Source: Beroe ovata (lineage: Eukaryota; Ctenophora; Nuda; Beroida; Beroidae). From it: a stretch of DNA of 64,000 bases. The position numbers and the translations under genes were made by a program. Positions 24,001 through 35,138 of this stretch are shown in pieces. Each line of letters opens with the position of its first letter. Position 1 is the first letter of the stretch. Location: NCBI GenBank assembly GCA_946803715.1, contig CAMPET010000002.1, positions 457,907 to 521,906 on the forward strand. The letters are read 5' to 3'. The notes under the pieces are model-generated. The model made no database searches and was not told the DNA's origin. It was given only the letters and a program-made list of their open reading frames with translations.

Positions 24001-24686
24001 TAGAGAGAGGGGGAGTGAACGGTTCCCGGGGCGGGTGTATGGACCGGGGTGTCATGTGCGGTGTCACATCTAGAGACGAGGTGTTCAGGTGGTGACACGA
24101 GGTGGTGTCACCTGCACTGGGAGACTTGGACGTCGGAGAATCATGATCTGAAAATGTGTGAGGGGAAGAGGGAGGAGAGAATAAGGTTTCAAGGGAGATC
24201 ATATGATGACGTAGAGATTTCTAGCACTAACCACTACAAACGATAACTGGTCTTGCGAGTGTCTTAATGTTAAGGAGGAGGGACTGGGTGGGCGAGAGAG
24301 CTGAGAGGTGCGACCTGAACTTTCTACTGGAGGCGAAGGTGACCAGGTCACATAAAGCCGATATCCCACACACCACAGACATCGATACCTGGATGAGTTA
24401 TGTTGGTAATTATTTGGAGAGAGGGGGAATCATTTGGAAATGATACGATGGGCTAATCGCTTATTAAAGGGAGGGAGAAGAGTACATTACTCACATCTAA
24501 GTAGTATGCGTATGCGAGATGATGTGGTGGCAGTGTGTATACCAAGGTCACCAAGTGCCCTAGTAGACCCAGGGAAAACAAAACACACAGAATCGTGTTG
24601 ATGAAAAACCATTTGAGTGCTGCGTCGCCTGCTTGTAGCTGAACAGTTTTGTTGTAGATGATTATGCAATTACGCATAACTGTCAT
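21043..24686 (-). CDS. TMEM209: TMEM209, nuclear-envelope/nucleoporin-associated membrane protein
   Basis: Nine exons: 24686-24495, about 24400-24230, 24147-23895, 23488-23374, 22785-22501, 22327-22192, 21808-21722, 21555-21426, 21312-21043. The N-terminal exons carry two hydrophobic segments (FFINTILCVLFSLGLLGHL; VSMSVVCGISALCDLVTF), followed by a Ser/Thr/Pro-rich region. The C-terminal half matches TMEM209: YLEVSVNQDYLVKRIGEL, YLDSHLPRNPMYPE, GRTFTTQYFIQTPVKAD, SSIHPPHYKLLAGDEVWEI, GRNNLFHTLILLLYHL, GLNIMWII. About 540 residues, close to the human 561. The donor of exon 2 is uncertain (a phase-consistent GTGGTT is the best candidate). The intron between 23374 and 22785 contains a microsatellite and the assembly gap, so an exon could be hidden there. 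Confidence 0.92.
22080..22165. repeat. 14-base tandem repeat, TCACTTGAACAGAA
   Basis: Five or six near-identical head-to-tail copies in a TMEM209 intron. There is no spacer, so it is not a CRISPR-type array. Confidence 0.9.
22801..23272. repeat. (GT)n microsatellite interrupted by a 323-base N gap
   Basis: GT runs with occasional TTGTG interruptions occupy 22802-22849 and 23173-23272, with Ns at 22850-23172 between them. The array lies wholly in a TMEM209 intron. The gap is most simply unresolved microsatellite. Apparent open frames across it are artefacts. Confidence 0.95.
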
Positions 24687-25494
24687 GTCTAATTATCGAA
24701 TATTCCAGATAATTGACATCTCTAATGACATCGCTCAAACATGCAACATGGTTTACATCCAATGTTTATTTCCTGACGTTTGTTTGCGTAATCAAGTTAC
24801 AAACCCGTTTAAGTCACACAAACCTTGAACTGAGCTTTGATACTCTTCTCTACAAGAGGTGTTTGGAAAGCTGCAGCTGGCATATTCCCTATTTGATATT
24901 GTTTTTTAACATGATGAGGGTTAAATAGTCATTATAACAACGCTTAGAAAGACGAAAAACGCCTAATCTTGAAAAGTTAAAACGTCCTGATCAGTGGTTT
25001 GCTTGAATTTGACTATAGGTTGTGTCTTGATATTTCAATTTGTGTCATAGGTTCTGTAGGATCGACTAACACGCACAGGATTGTACATGGTGTGTTGCCC
25101 GAAAATGGCAACCAGCTGGTAATTTTTGAATGTTATGAATTAACTTATCAGGCATCACGCGACTTCGTGTAGAGCTGCAATGTACCAGGTTAAATAGAGT
25201 GCAAGTCGAACCAATGGATCATTAACTATCCTCATCAATTAACTAATCTTACCGGTCGCAGTCTCGGTTGCCAGACGCCCAATATTCCTTCATCTGCTAT
25301 TTTTACAGGCAACAATTATAATCTTGACATTTTCACGAAACAACACCAACGTACACATATAGTTTCCGTTCGCCACATACACATACGCATTTTTCTGAGA
25401 CCGTTTTCCGCTAAAACTGTAGCAATATTTTAGTGTGGCATAGCTCTTCAAATCGAGTGGTCTGCACGGCGCGAGCGGTTGCCGGACGAGTTGG
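24687..25494. other. divergent intergenic region between TMEM209 and the granulin-like gene
   Basis: The two genes start away from each other about 800 bases apart, so both promoters lie here. No TATA box or CACGTG is evident. The short open frame at 24713-24928 (plus) has no support. Confidence 0.6.
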
Positions 25495-26616
25495 ATGCAT
25501 GTGATTGTTACTCTGGTCGTTCTCGGGTTGGTGGTTGTAGTGGTCGACATGGGTGAACCCTCACATGCCGGGGAAATGACAGAGAATGTCCACCACTCGG
25601 GTGAGAGTGCAGATCTCAACCACCCCATTGAATGGATGGTTGACAAGTTTGCCACAAACTCTCATCTACTTCACAGCAGGAAGTGGGGCCGTGACCCAGA
25701 GGTGAGCGGAGCTAACTTTCTCATGTTCATTGTTCACCTCCGATCTGTTGTCTGTTGTAGTGATCACACCCATATGTAATATGTATACCTAACGGTCCAA
25801 CACACGAAAGTCCAAGGCTTGTCCCGGAAATACATAATTGCTGTGTTGATCAGTTGTCCTATTTCAGTTGTGTGCTGACTTTTTCCGAGCTGGTACGTCT
25901 GGCAGATGTCCAGACTCAGATACGTGCTGTGGGGTTCTCAACTACACCTCCACGACAACCTTCAGAGTCGATGTCTATTGTTGTCATGACAACGAAAAGT
26001 AGGTCCTCTTTCCACTGACAAAAATCACATGTCAATCGATAAATCCTAGATATGACCCCTTTATCATATTCAAAGTCTTGCTATACGACATTATCTCAAT
26101 ATCTCAACCTCATGTTGTCAGAGCCGTGCTGTCCCCCTGCTATGTTGTCAGGACACTCATCATATTATTACCGCAGGTGCTGTCACGGGATATGCTGTAA
26201 CGATCAGACTGTGTGCTGCAGGAGAAAGTCAACACCCGATCTCCCCGGATATGGCATGTGCTGTTACAAGGAGAGGTAATTAATATAATCATCATCAGCT
26301 TTGAGCTTTACTTCCAGTACCGATCCTGTCTGTAATGATTGTAATAACACCTTCTGTCTACTTCATATCTAAACCTTGACATGTCTTGTGCATTTTCAGA
26401 GGATGTTGCATTGACATGAACGGCAATGCAGTCTGCTGTACTACAATGTTGGGCAGGTACTGGTGGGTGATAGCTGTTAGTCTCACAATCTACCTTGTTA
26501 CCAAGGTAACCATGATGGTGCGGAGATACCGAGCAATGCCCGATATTGGCGAGGAACGCCTAAAGGAGGACCGCGCACTCAAGGTCCGTGTCAGGGGCAT
26601 GACTTACTGCTGCTGA
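25495..26616 (+). CDS. granulin-like cysteine-rich protein with C-terminal membrane helix
   Basis: Four exons: 25495-25701, 25868-25998, 26177-26275, 26400-26616; about 218 residues. Begins MHVIVTLVVLGLVVVVVDMG, a signal peptide. The middle is rich in paired Cys in granulin spacing: RCPDSDTCCGVLNYT, VDVYCCHDNEKCCHG, ICCNDQTVCCRR, GYGMCC, RGCCIDMNGNAVCC. Just after the last pair comes a hydrophobic stretch (YWWVIAVSLTIYLVTKV) and then a basic tail ending VRGMTYCC. Granulins are normally secreted growth-factor or lysosomal modules; one copy anchored by a C-terminal helix is less usual. The exon 3 start at 26177 is chosen because it alone keeps phase with the 25998 donor. Confidence 0.75.
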
Positions 26617-26888
26617 TGTCACGCGTTATTGTGACTTCGTCACGCGCCGTCCATCACGCGTTATGTACAATATTCACCCATGAACAATAACTGTCAGATA
26701 TATTTTTATGAGACGGGTTTATCGAGACCATATGATACATGAGATCATGTACGATTCAACGTCGTTCAACTTTAGAATGAAGACTGAAGAGTGATCGGCA
26801 TCACAAGGGATATAAAAAATCATTTCAAAATGTGGAAAGATTTACAGCAGTATCCATTCGATAAAGAGTTAGTTCTAAAAACCGTGGC
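26617..26888. other. short convergent intergenic gap
   Basis: Separates the granulin-like stop from the CNOT11 stop on the other strand. TCACGCGTTAT repeats twice near 26620-26665. Nothing else is seen. Confidence 0.5.
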
Positions 26889-29800
26889 TTATTCTTTGGT
26901 GTCCAAGCTTTTGAGAAGACGAAAGAGTCCCGTGGCTTCTCTGATTCTGCTGTGGTCTATGCAAAATGCCTGAATCAGATTCAAAAGTCACAACGTGAAT
27001 ATGTCAAACAGATTCCCTCATGTTGCACAAAATGTCAAGTAACTATAACTTAATAAGTTACATTGATTGATGGCTATGTTTAGTTGAACAATGTTTTCAA
27101 AATAAGCGAATGCTCTTACAGTTTGCTGGTGATTGCGTTATATATTTCCACATTTCCAGTACTTATTGCTGATTGGGGGCTGCACTAACCTGTATCTCAA
27201 TGAGAATATCCTGTACGTTAACAAGTCGGTTGCGGATTAGCGCAGTAAGAAACACGCAGACTAAACGTACGAACCTGTGGTTTTGCTGCGGTAATAGGAA
27301 GAAAGATTTATTTGTCAAAATCTTGTTGCGTTTATTTGTCCTCACTATGATAATATTATGAAGAGTTGATTCATGTCGGTAATGTTGTTTCAGCATTTTT
27401 GAACGAAATGATGACTTTTTGATGTGTCGAAGGAGTGTTTCTTGGTGTTTGCAAAACGTCGTTTACACCATAAATATTGAAATTGCTGATTGTTTAAGAC
27501 AGTATGACCGTGCCGCAACTTTAGACTTCAAAATGACGTTTTGTAATAAGTCTGCGTGTAGGTGTTTCTGAGATATGAATCAACTTTTCTAGACTACTTA
27601 AAAAGTCATTTAAAAGTCATTAGGTTTGTAGCACGTGGAGCAAATTTTTCCCAAGGATAGACCAGGAAAGGGAGATATTAGAGCTGAGTTTGAGAGTGTG
27701 CCATGCGATAAGCAGTGTCTGTCCCGTGCGTTGGCTGCCAATACACTTAACCCACCTCAATAAACACTATTCCAAATATTGCAGCATCATATTGTAGACT
27801 GGCTACGTGCCTGCATATTGTAGGACAGACCGTAAAACTCTCAGTCCTCGTGTATACACCGAGTACAACAAACCTGTGCTGCGTGTTCTTATCCGCTATC
27901 TCTGTGCAGTTGGTTATGCAGTTACGAATGTAATAATGTATGAATTGTGGCGGTAGCTCCAAACTTGCAGTGATCTTGTTTACAACCTGAGTTAAGAATA
28001 AGGCATATCAGTTCATGAAGTGGAGTCATAGCGTCCCTACTAACTACAGAACACACTACAGTGGTACAAGGTCACTGAAATCTCCACTTGGCTATTCACA
28101 GATATGTGGAGTGTGGACACAACATGTGCCGTTAATACGAGGTCGGGACAAATGAAACACATGCAATTTCAATACGGTCCGTTTAGTAAACTCGATTAAC
28201 TGAGAGTAACCATCAGTCTTAGAGGGTGTAAACTCATCTGCTCACCTCCATGGAGTGAAGCGATAGATCCATGTTGATTAGAGCCGTGAGGTATTCCCCA
28301 AACTGCTGGTTCTGCGCAGTAAGGAGGAGCAAGTCCACGGCTAAAGATGGGTTCTTGTCGACTAACTTGGGGAGTATGCTCGGGGATAGGGAGAGACTGG
28401 GCAAACACTCGTCATTGTTGTACAACTCGTGCTTTAGTAGTTCGTATTGAGCACTGTCTAGCGACTGTCTGGTAAACGAGGTGGGAGGTAGTTTGTGGGA
28501 ACTATAATTGAGACAGTGACAGTATCTAGAAACACTGCTGACTGCTATGAGCTATCCATACCTTTGAGCGAGGGTGAAGACTTTCTTAACGTCGCTAGGC
28601 TTGTCCTTATCATCTGACAGGCATGGCTGCCATGCAAATGTGTACTCCATGTCGTTTGGACACAGCCACACTAGATCGTCCTCCTCGGCATAAAGAGGGG
28701 GCGGGGGCCGAACAATTGGCGGGACAAATGCCCTTTCTAGAACTTCGTCGCCGAATAAATGGCTGAGAACTTCTTTGTATATTTGTTCATCTTTCGACTT
28801 GCTCTCGGGGTCATCCACAATAATAGACAGACTGCAATCTGGGCATAGGTTTCAATTTTCAATTTTCGTGCTGGAAAATCGTAAACGGTGCACTGCGCGC
28901 GCGCTGAATGTGCGCAAAAATCGCGCTACACTAGTCTCAAACTATCACTCGCGCCTTCCAAATATTCCAATTTCCATCTCAAATATTGCCACTGAGCTGC
29001 AAGGGCAAACACGTTAGGTTATGGCTGAAAGAGTGAAAGAAGACCACTCAAGGTCTTGCTTCGAAAATTGCTGGTTACCTGGCGTCGGGGAATATGGGAA
29101 ATTTTTGAGGGGCGCTCCGATATTCTTCACATTCATTAGAATCTGTGACGTTGTAGAAGAGAGTGTGGTTTGAGAGAAAGGAAGAAGGTTTATGAGATAC
29201 GATGCAGCGGCAACCCTGCGTGAGACAGTTTCATGAATAGGGGATAACACCGGAGTTTCTATACAAGTGAAGAGAAGTTGTCACACTCAACATTCCATAC
29301 TTGCTCGAAGAGGGTTGCTGGTTAACATAGTTGAATATGACCTTGTTGAAGGGGTTCAACTCTTGGGGTTGTGCGATTTGACAGAGGAGAAATACACTGT
29401 TAATAACCTCACTCTCGCTGTCAAGTAGGTATTCATGCTGCAGTAACACTGAGATACAACGACCCATCTGAAATAGATACTGGGGTTGCATACCAATCAC
29501 ACCCTGAGTTAATGTCTACTACACTCAGTTTTTAATAAGAAACTTATCAAAATCCTAGGCTAGAGGTTTCTTATTTTTCCGCGATTGTTTCGCGATTTTT
29601 AGCCTACAAGTTTCTTAACTATTTAGTTTCTTATTTCTGTATCCTATAGCAATTTTTGAAACTTTCTTGAGTCAACATAGTTGTACTAAATTAAGTAGTC
29701 TATACCATCTGTGTTCTTAAAATGCCGATGAGAAGTGGCAGATGTGTGGTATACGGACAAAAGTGAGGGGGCGGACGTTTTCTGTTGCTAGAATTATCGT

Positions 29801-30148
29801 TGTAGTAGAATTCTGTACACAAATTTGAGAATTTTAGGCTCAAAGTTTCTTATTTTCTTAATTGTAAATCAACGGAGTTTCTTAATTTTTCCAGGATCCT
29901 AGGCTAAGTTTCTTAAATTATCGGAAATCCTATTCTCAGTTTCTTATAGAGAGTTTCTTATAGAAAAAACAGAGTGTATTCGCAACAACCTTGATGTGTT
30001 CAAGTTAAGCAGGAAACACTACAAACGGACAAACCTTGAAATGAAAACACTTCGGGCAGAGCGTCTCGAACTGTTTCCACAGATTTTCGAGCGTGTCCTC
30101 TGTTTTCTTGATGATATCAGTAATATCGACCATATCAGCCAATTCCAT
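26889..30148 (-). CDS. CNOT11: CNOT11, CCR4-NOT deadenylase complex subunit 11
   Basis: CNOT11 binds CNOT10 and the CNOT1 N-terminus in the cytoplasmic mRNA deadenylation complex. Eight exons: 30148-30035, 29467-29301, 29215-29079, 28838-28562, 28501-28246, 27986-27874, 27274-27190, 26969-26889; about 408 residues. Recognisable segments: [12 protein letters not shown] / [15 protein letters not shown] (N-terminal domain), [114 protein letters not shown] then TAA. All junctions keep phase. Two donors (30035 and 27874) are GTTTGT. Human CNOT11 is longer at its N-terminus. Confidence 0.95.
29520..29965. repeat. irregular AGTTTCTTA repeat cluster in CNOT11 intron 1
   Basis: AGTTTCTTA or GTTTCTTATT occurs about ten times in 450 bases with irregular spacing. 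Several copies are preceded by CCTAGGCT or TTTAGGCT. It fills most of the intron between 29467 and 30035. It is neither a clean tandem array nor coding. Confidence 0.7.
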
Positions 30149-30393
30149 GTTCTAAATGACAGATTGATATTTGAACACACTGTTACAATTTGAAATTATA
30201 CATAACTTAAACCTTTTTCATTCAGAGGTTGAAGTAGTTCATGATCACTCTGTATTCAATCAAAAACCGATAGATTATGGCATCATGAAAAGGTGTTATT
30301 CACATAAAGATCCCAGAAACAAAGTTAAGACCAGTATTATTTTGTTACTCAAAAGTGAAGAAGACTTAATGATATGTATAGAGAGAGTGGAGT

Positions 30394-33300
30394 CTATTTG
30401 ATTTGACAATTCCTCATTGAGGGTGCAGTGACGACTTTGCCATTAATCTTCCACTCGACACCCTTGTACAGGGCCAAACCATCCTGAGAAACAAGGAAGT
30501 CCGGCTGGACTGTTTCAAAAACCTGCGAAAAATCGGTGTTGAAGAATTAATTAATTAATTGATGGATTAATCTTTTGAATAAGATACTTGTATATCCATC
30601 CAATAGTCATAAGATATCCATCCAATAAATCCAACCTGTAAGGTTTGCAAATGCCATAAGAATGCCAGAACTACAATCTACATTGTGATGTCGAGGCAAT
30701 GGCAATCGCATCAGTGTCGTTGGGATTCGAGTCAATGACCGAAAATTGATTGAAATAAGACATAATACCTTCTTCTTGGGGTTGAGTTGCGGATCTGGAG
30801 TACCAGGGAAACCCTCCACTGTCACTATATCACCGGGTTTAGAGTCAGGAGGTGGCACCAGAATCTCACAGCTGTCCGGGCTGCTGGCACACATGACCAT
30901 GCCATACGAGACAATACCTGCCACCACCGGGAATGGGGAGTCACAGTAGTCACAGTAGTTAGCAATACGAGTTATTATGGCGGCAGTATTATTAGATCAT
31001 GGTGGGTGTCAAGAGAAAACGAAGAGTGTGTCAGGTGATATCATCGATAAGTGAAACGGAAGATAGTGTCAACAGTGTCAATGCATGAGTCAAAACGCTA
31101 ATGCAGTGCCAACTGCCAATGCACGACAAGGAGAGAGTGGTGTCAACATAAGTGTCCACATGAGTGTCAACATGAGTGTCAACATAGTGTCATGTCAACT
31201 TTAAAAAGAATTGTGGTACGTTAGTACTAGGGCGAAATTATACCTCTCATTTTTGCAGGTTTGAGATTACACATGACAATGCAAGGTCGCTGCTGCATCT
31301 CCTCGAGGGTGTAGTTCTTCACCAAGCCACTGAGAATTTGTCGTGGTTCTGCCTCGCCACAATCGATCATTTCAACGTAGAGACCGTCAGCTTCGGGATG
31401 GTTTGTGGCAGACCTGGGAAATACATTGTTTCATTTTCCAACTGTGCAGTGTTGCGGAAATAACCAAGTAACGCGAGTGATGCACAATAACCTTTGCCCT
31501 GTTTCTCCCATTCAATAATCAATTCACCCAATTGAAAAGTATGTAATTATTACAACAATACACAGTTCGTCATCTCGAGCTTTCCACTAATTAACAATTA
31601 CCTCAACTAATTACAACTCAGAGAAATGTTTTACACTCAATTCTGTCACGTGACGGGCATCATGATCATGAGGACAAAAGAGTAAAATAATGAGCTTTTT
31701 GCAAAGAAACAGAGCCTCAAGTGTTATATTATAGCCAATATTACGAACGGTTTGCAGTTATTTTTAAACATTTTAGCAGTTATCACCTCGAAAATTTGCT
31801 TCGCTTTTCTGCCAATTCCATCTCCTACTTATTCACTTTTGAACTTGGAAAAGCCTGTCACACCAACGTCCAACAATATGCTGGCATCAACGCTGTTACA
31901 AAATGTTGGTCGATTTTAGTTGTTTTATGCATTTGAGTAGGTATATTGTCCATAATGCCTTCGCCCTCCTAATTTCTCGATTTAGTTTTTTCCTCGGAAT
32001 GTCATTTCAACAGCTACATTTTAGCTAGGAAGAGGCACATAAAGAACCGACTTAACAATATTCCACAACTGATTACAGAAATTACATAATTTCCATCGTT
32101 CCAGGAATGTATCTGGTACTCAGCTTTGTGCTTCTCCTCCCCTTTGCCAGTTTCCTAGTCGTGAACATCCTCCTGTTCCTACAGAGACGTAGTTTCCGGC
32201 ACATCCCATCGCTGCCCATCCCATGGACTCTCCAGTGGTTCAAAGGTCACGAGCCAGAGTTCCGGGTGAGAGTGAAAGCAGACAGGAACAAGCACAAGGG
32301 CATTGTCATGGGCGAGATGATTCCAGAGGGCGATTCTACCATCAACATCTTGTTCTTGTACAATCAGGGTTTAATCCTGGTGACAGATGTGCCAATCATA
32401 TCAAAGTTGATGACTGATAGGAAGGTGTACACAAAACGACCACTTTTCGGGATCTGGGACACTATGAGCGGAGTAAGGATTGGTGGTAAGTATGGACTTA
32501 TCGGTGACATAGGGACTGATGTTTGGGCTGCAAAGCGACGTGTAGAGGACAAGGCTTTTAGCAAGGGTGCTCTCAAGGAAACCATGGAGGGAATGATCAC
32601 AATAAGTCACCAATTCATTGATGCAATGCAAAAGAGGGCAGATGAGGGAAAAACATTTGATATGACACCACAGCTGATGCTTTCAGCAATGCATACTATT
32701 GCAAAGTGTGGATTCAACTGGAGTGATGAACTTATAAATGCCAACAGTGGGTTGATACTAGACGCCATAAACGCAGCCAATGTTTGCATGGGGCTCACCC
32801 TAAAGGACCCTGTTGGATTTAAACTGCCGTGGACCTACAAATCCGAGAAGGAGGAAATGAGAAAACACGTTCCGGTAATAAGGGCTGTCTTCAAGGACTT
32901 TCTGGACAAGAACATGGCAAAGACACGGGATGAAAACAACATCCTGGCCCATCTCATCCGAGCTCATGATGTGTCAGATCAACTTACAGTCGATGATATT
33001 GTGGATGAATGGGTGATTTTCTTTGCTGCAGGAATGGAAACCACTGCTACAACTATGGCTGGTTTTGTATGGCACTTAGTTCGTCATCCTGACATTTACC
33101 AACGGGTGCTGGAAGAAGTAGAGAGTGTGTATGGAGACAAAGAAGACTTAGAGTTTGACGACCTTAACAAGCTGGTATATCTGGAAATGGTCATCAAAGA
33201 AAGCCTAAGGCTGAAAGGACCTGCCCCTGTAGTTGCCAAACAAATGGCTGATAACATTAGTGTTACAGTGAATGACTGGTACTTCCCCAAGAATTCCAAA

Positions 33301-34404
33301 TTCACCATCCTGATTCACAAGATACATCGGGATCCAAAGTACTGGGAAGACCCCCTCACTTTCAACCCAGAAAGATTTGCACCTGGGAAACACATAACCC
33401 CATTCTCATACATGCCTTTTTCTGCTGGCCAACGTAACTGCGTTGGTAGGTACTTCGCAATGGTAGAGATGAAGATTCTTCTATCTCAATTAGTGAGAAA
33501 CTTTGTCTTACTGAATGGGAAGCCAGAAGAAACTGATTTGATTCTGACAGGAGACTTCACACAGTACCCAATGGGAGGCATTTACATTGATGTTCATAAT
33601 AGGAAATAAGTTTGGATATTCTTTTAAAAATAATCTTATCAGATCTTGACTTTTGCTTTCCTAAGTTGTAGTTAAATTTCATTCAGAATTCAGAGAATTT
33701 GATTTACAGAAATTCAACTTAAACCTTGTGTTCTGAAAAATTATGTACCTTATGAATCCAACTCTCATGTCAAGCCTGGAGACATCAACATTTTCAGATG
33801 CCTTAGCTACTGGAGCAGGTGCTTTACCTTGCTTCTTGGTGTTTTCTTTTTGCTAATGCGAAATTATGATTAGGTTTTTACAGAATTACAAGGTCTGAAA
33901 AGAGATTTGAATGAGGCTTAATAATAGTGTTAAATCAACCTTTTTCTTAGGAGTCTGAGCTTCAGAGCTTTTATTATCATTTGAAGGCTTTTCAGCACTG
34001 ACTACTGGGACAGATTTAGCCTGAATTGGAGTGTTCAAAATCTTTGACTGACTTGTCAAATTGGTAGGTGCAACCTGGCCTCTCCCATTGATCTCCTCTG
34101 CATCAATAAGCTGCCTTTTCAACTGTTCCACTTGTTGTTTCAACAGTTCGTTCTCAGCCTGCAATAAGTCACTGATGTTAAATACATGGACTGGTTTTTC
34201 ACTAACCTGCTTTCTCATTAGGCTCATTTATTCTATCCACTTCTTACACTTAATTCAATTTGACCATTGAACAACCTTGAGTTTAAGTTTATATTCTTCA
34301 TTACTTCTAATAAGACTCCCACTTGATCTCAACTTGAGAACATGACTCTTTAACAACTCAATGGCAGCATCAATTTCTTTTGCTTTGGACATCCTTAGTG
34401 CCAT
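30394..34404 (-). CDS. AIMP1: AIMP1 (p43/EMAP-II), multi-tRNA-synthetase complex scaffold
   Basis: AIMP1 is a tRNA-binding scaffold of the cytosolic multisynthetase complex; in vertebrates its C-terminal domain can be released as EMAP-II. Six exons: 34404-34276, 34158-33940, 33852-33749, 31413-31244, 30917-30769, 30522-30394; about 275-300 residues. The N-terminal part is coiled coil ([34 protein letters not shown]), then a Lys/Pro linker. The C-terminal EMAP-II/OB-fold domain begins [20 protein letters not shown], continues [60 protein letters not shown], and ends [10 protein letters not shown]. The 2.3-kb intron from 31414 to 33748 hosts a P450 gene on the other strand. ATG 34404 is preceded by a possible acceptor, so a further 5' noncoding exon may exist. 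Confidence 0.95.
31060..31200. repeat. AGTGTCAACATG minisatellite in an AIMP1 intron
   Basis: Roughly eight variants of GTGTCAACATGA / GTGTCAATGCATGA follow each other. The stretch is intronic, between 30917 and 31244. Confidence 0.75.
31646..31654. promoter_or_regulatory. TCACGTGAC site upstream of the nested P450
   Basis: One extended E-box palindrome lies about 460 bases upstream of the P450 ATG, inside the host AIMP1 intron. The same motif is seen upstream of other genes in the window. Function is unproven. Confidence 0.35.
32107..33609 (+). CDS. cytochrome P450, intronless, nested in AIMP1
   Basis: Single exon of 500 residues, a normal P450 length. Residues about 4-26 form the ER membrane anchor ([20 protein letters not shown]), followed by the proline-rich hinge [11 protein letters not shown]. 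The I-helix oxygen-binding motif is AGMETT (about residues 308-313), the K-helix ExxR is ESLR (about 365), the PERF region is NPERFAPG, and the haem loop is [11 protein letters not shown] with the axial Cys near 445. All key residues are intact, so the enzyme should be functional. Overall look is CYP46/CYP3-4 like; the subfamily and substrate cannot be assigned by eye. Encoded opposite to and inside an intron of AIMP1, with no introns of its own, which suggests origin by retroposition or relocation. Confidence 0.95.
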   Translation: MYLVLSFVLLLPFASFLVVNILLFLQRRSFRHIPSLPIPWTLQWFKGHEPEFRVRVKADRNKHKGIVMGEMIPEGDSTINILFLYNQGLILVTDVPIISKLMTDRKVYTKRPLFGIWDTMSGVRIGGKYGLIGDIGTDVWAAKRRVEDKAFSKGALKETMEGMITISHQFIDAMQKRADEGKTFDMTPQLMLSAMHTIAKCGFNWSDELINANSGLILDAINAANVCMGLTLKDPVGFKLPWTYKSEKEEMRKHVPVIRAVFKDFLDKNMAKTRDENNILAHLIRAHDVSDQLTVDDIVDEWVIFFAAGMETTATTMAGFVWHLVRHPDIYQRVLEEVESVYGDKEDLEFDDLNKLVYLEMVIKESLRLKGPAPVVAKQMADNISVTVNDWYFPKNSKFTILIHKIHRDPKYWEDPLTFNPERFAPGKHITPFSYMPFSAGQRNCVGRYFAMVEMKILLSQLVRNFVLLNGKPEETDLILTGDFTQYPMGGIYIDVHNRK

Positions 34405-34514
34405 GGCTACAAGATCATAGAAAGAAAGCTTGTAAGTGTTGATATGAGAGCGGAAAGGGTATAATATGATTAAATTACAAATAAAGTACAAATAAATACA
34501 AAATAACTGAATCA

Positions 34515-34640
34515 AGTGAGATACAGATATAACATGTCATGCAGATATACTATCTCATACAGATATTTTTTAATGCAAGGAAAATGTAAGATATAATACA
34601 GATATAATGAGATTCAGATATAATATCTTTCTGCATACTC
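34515..34640. repeat. CAGATATA simple repeat
   Basis: About eight copies of (A/T)CAGATATAA with short variable spacers. It lies upstream of AIMP1. No coding. Confidence 0.7.
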
Positions 34641-34715
34641 TTTTCATCACCAAAACCACCTTGTCAGAATCACTTATAACTTAAGTCACACTTTATTTGG
34701 CCTCAGCCTTGTCAA

Positions 34716-34985
34716 TTGATGATAGACCCACAAACTTATTCTCAGACTTATTGGTGGCTTGCATCAGCGGTCTAGCAACGCCAGACAAGCCTCAGCCATA
34801 TACTATGAGCCTTTTTACTCACATCAGACTCACTAAGAACATTCACTACTCCTTATGCTTCAGATGATTGAACATTGTAGACAGTGATACAAAGTCAATT
34901 GAATCAAACCCACACACTTTTTCACCACAAATCTACTGACAGTTTCAAGACATTATAGTCTCTTCATCAGATCTCAAATTTGATT
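34716..34985. repeat. interspersed repeat fragment, inverted copy of the 6955-7130 family
   Basis: The reverse complement of about 34900-34975 contains GACTATAATGTCTTGAAACTG and AGTAGATTTGTGGTGAAA, shared with 6960-7015. The left part (GATGATAGACCCAC, TTGCATCAGCGGTCTAGCA) matches the 35570-35680 element. It is a member of the window's commonest repeat family. Confidence 0.65.
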
Positions 34986-35138
34986 GTAATAAGTAGTGTT
35001 GATAAGTTCAAAACTCCTTATAATTAGGAGATCCTTATAATTAGGAGATCAGCATTCAGCATGAACAATTTAGCTATTTTTTTGAAACATATGATTTTAA
35101 AAGTTCATGCATCACACTGCACCTATCATGGTCAATAT

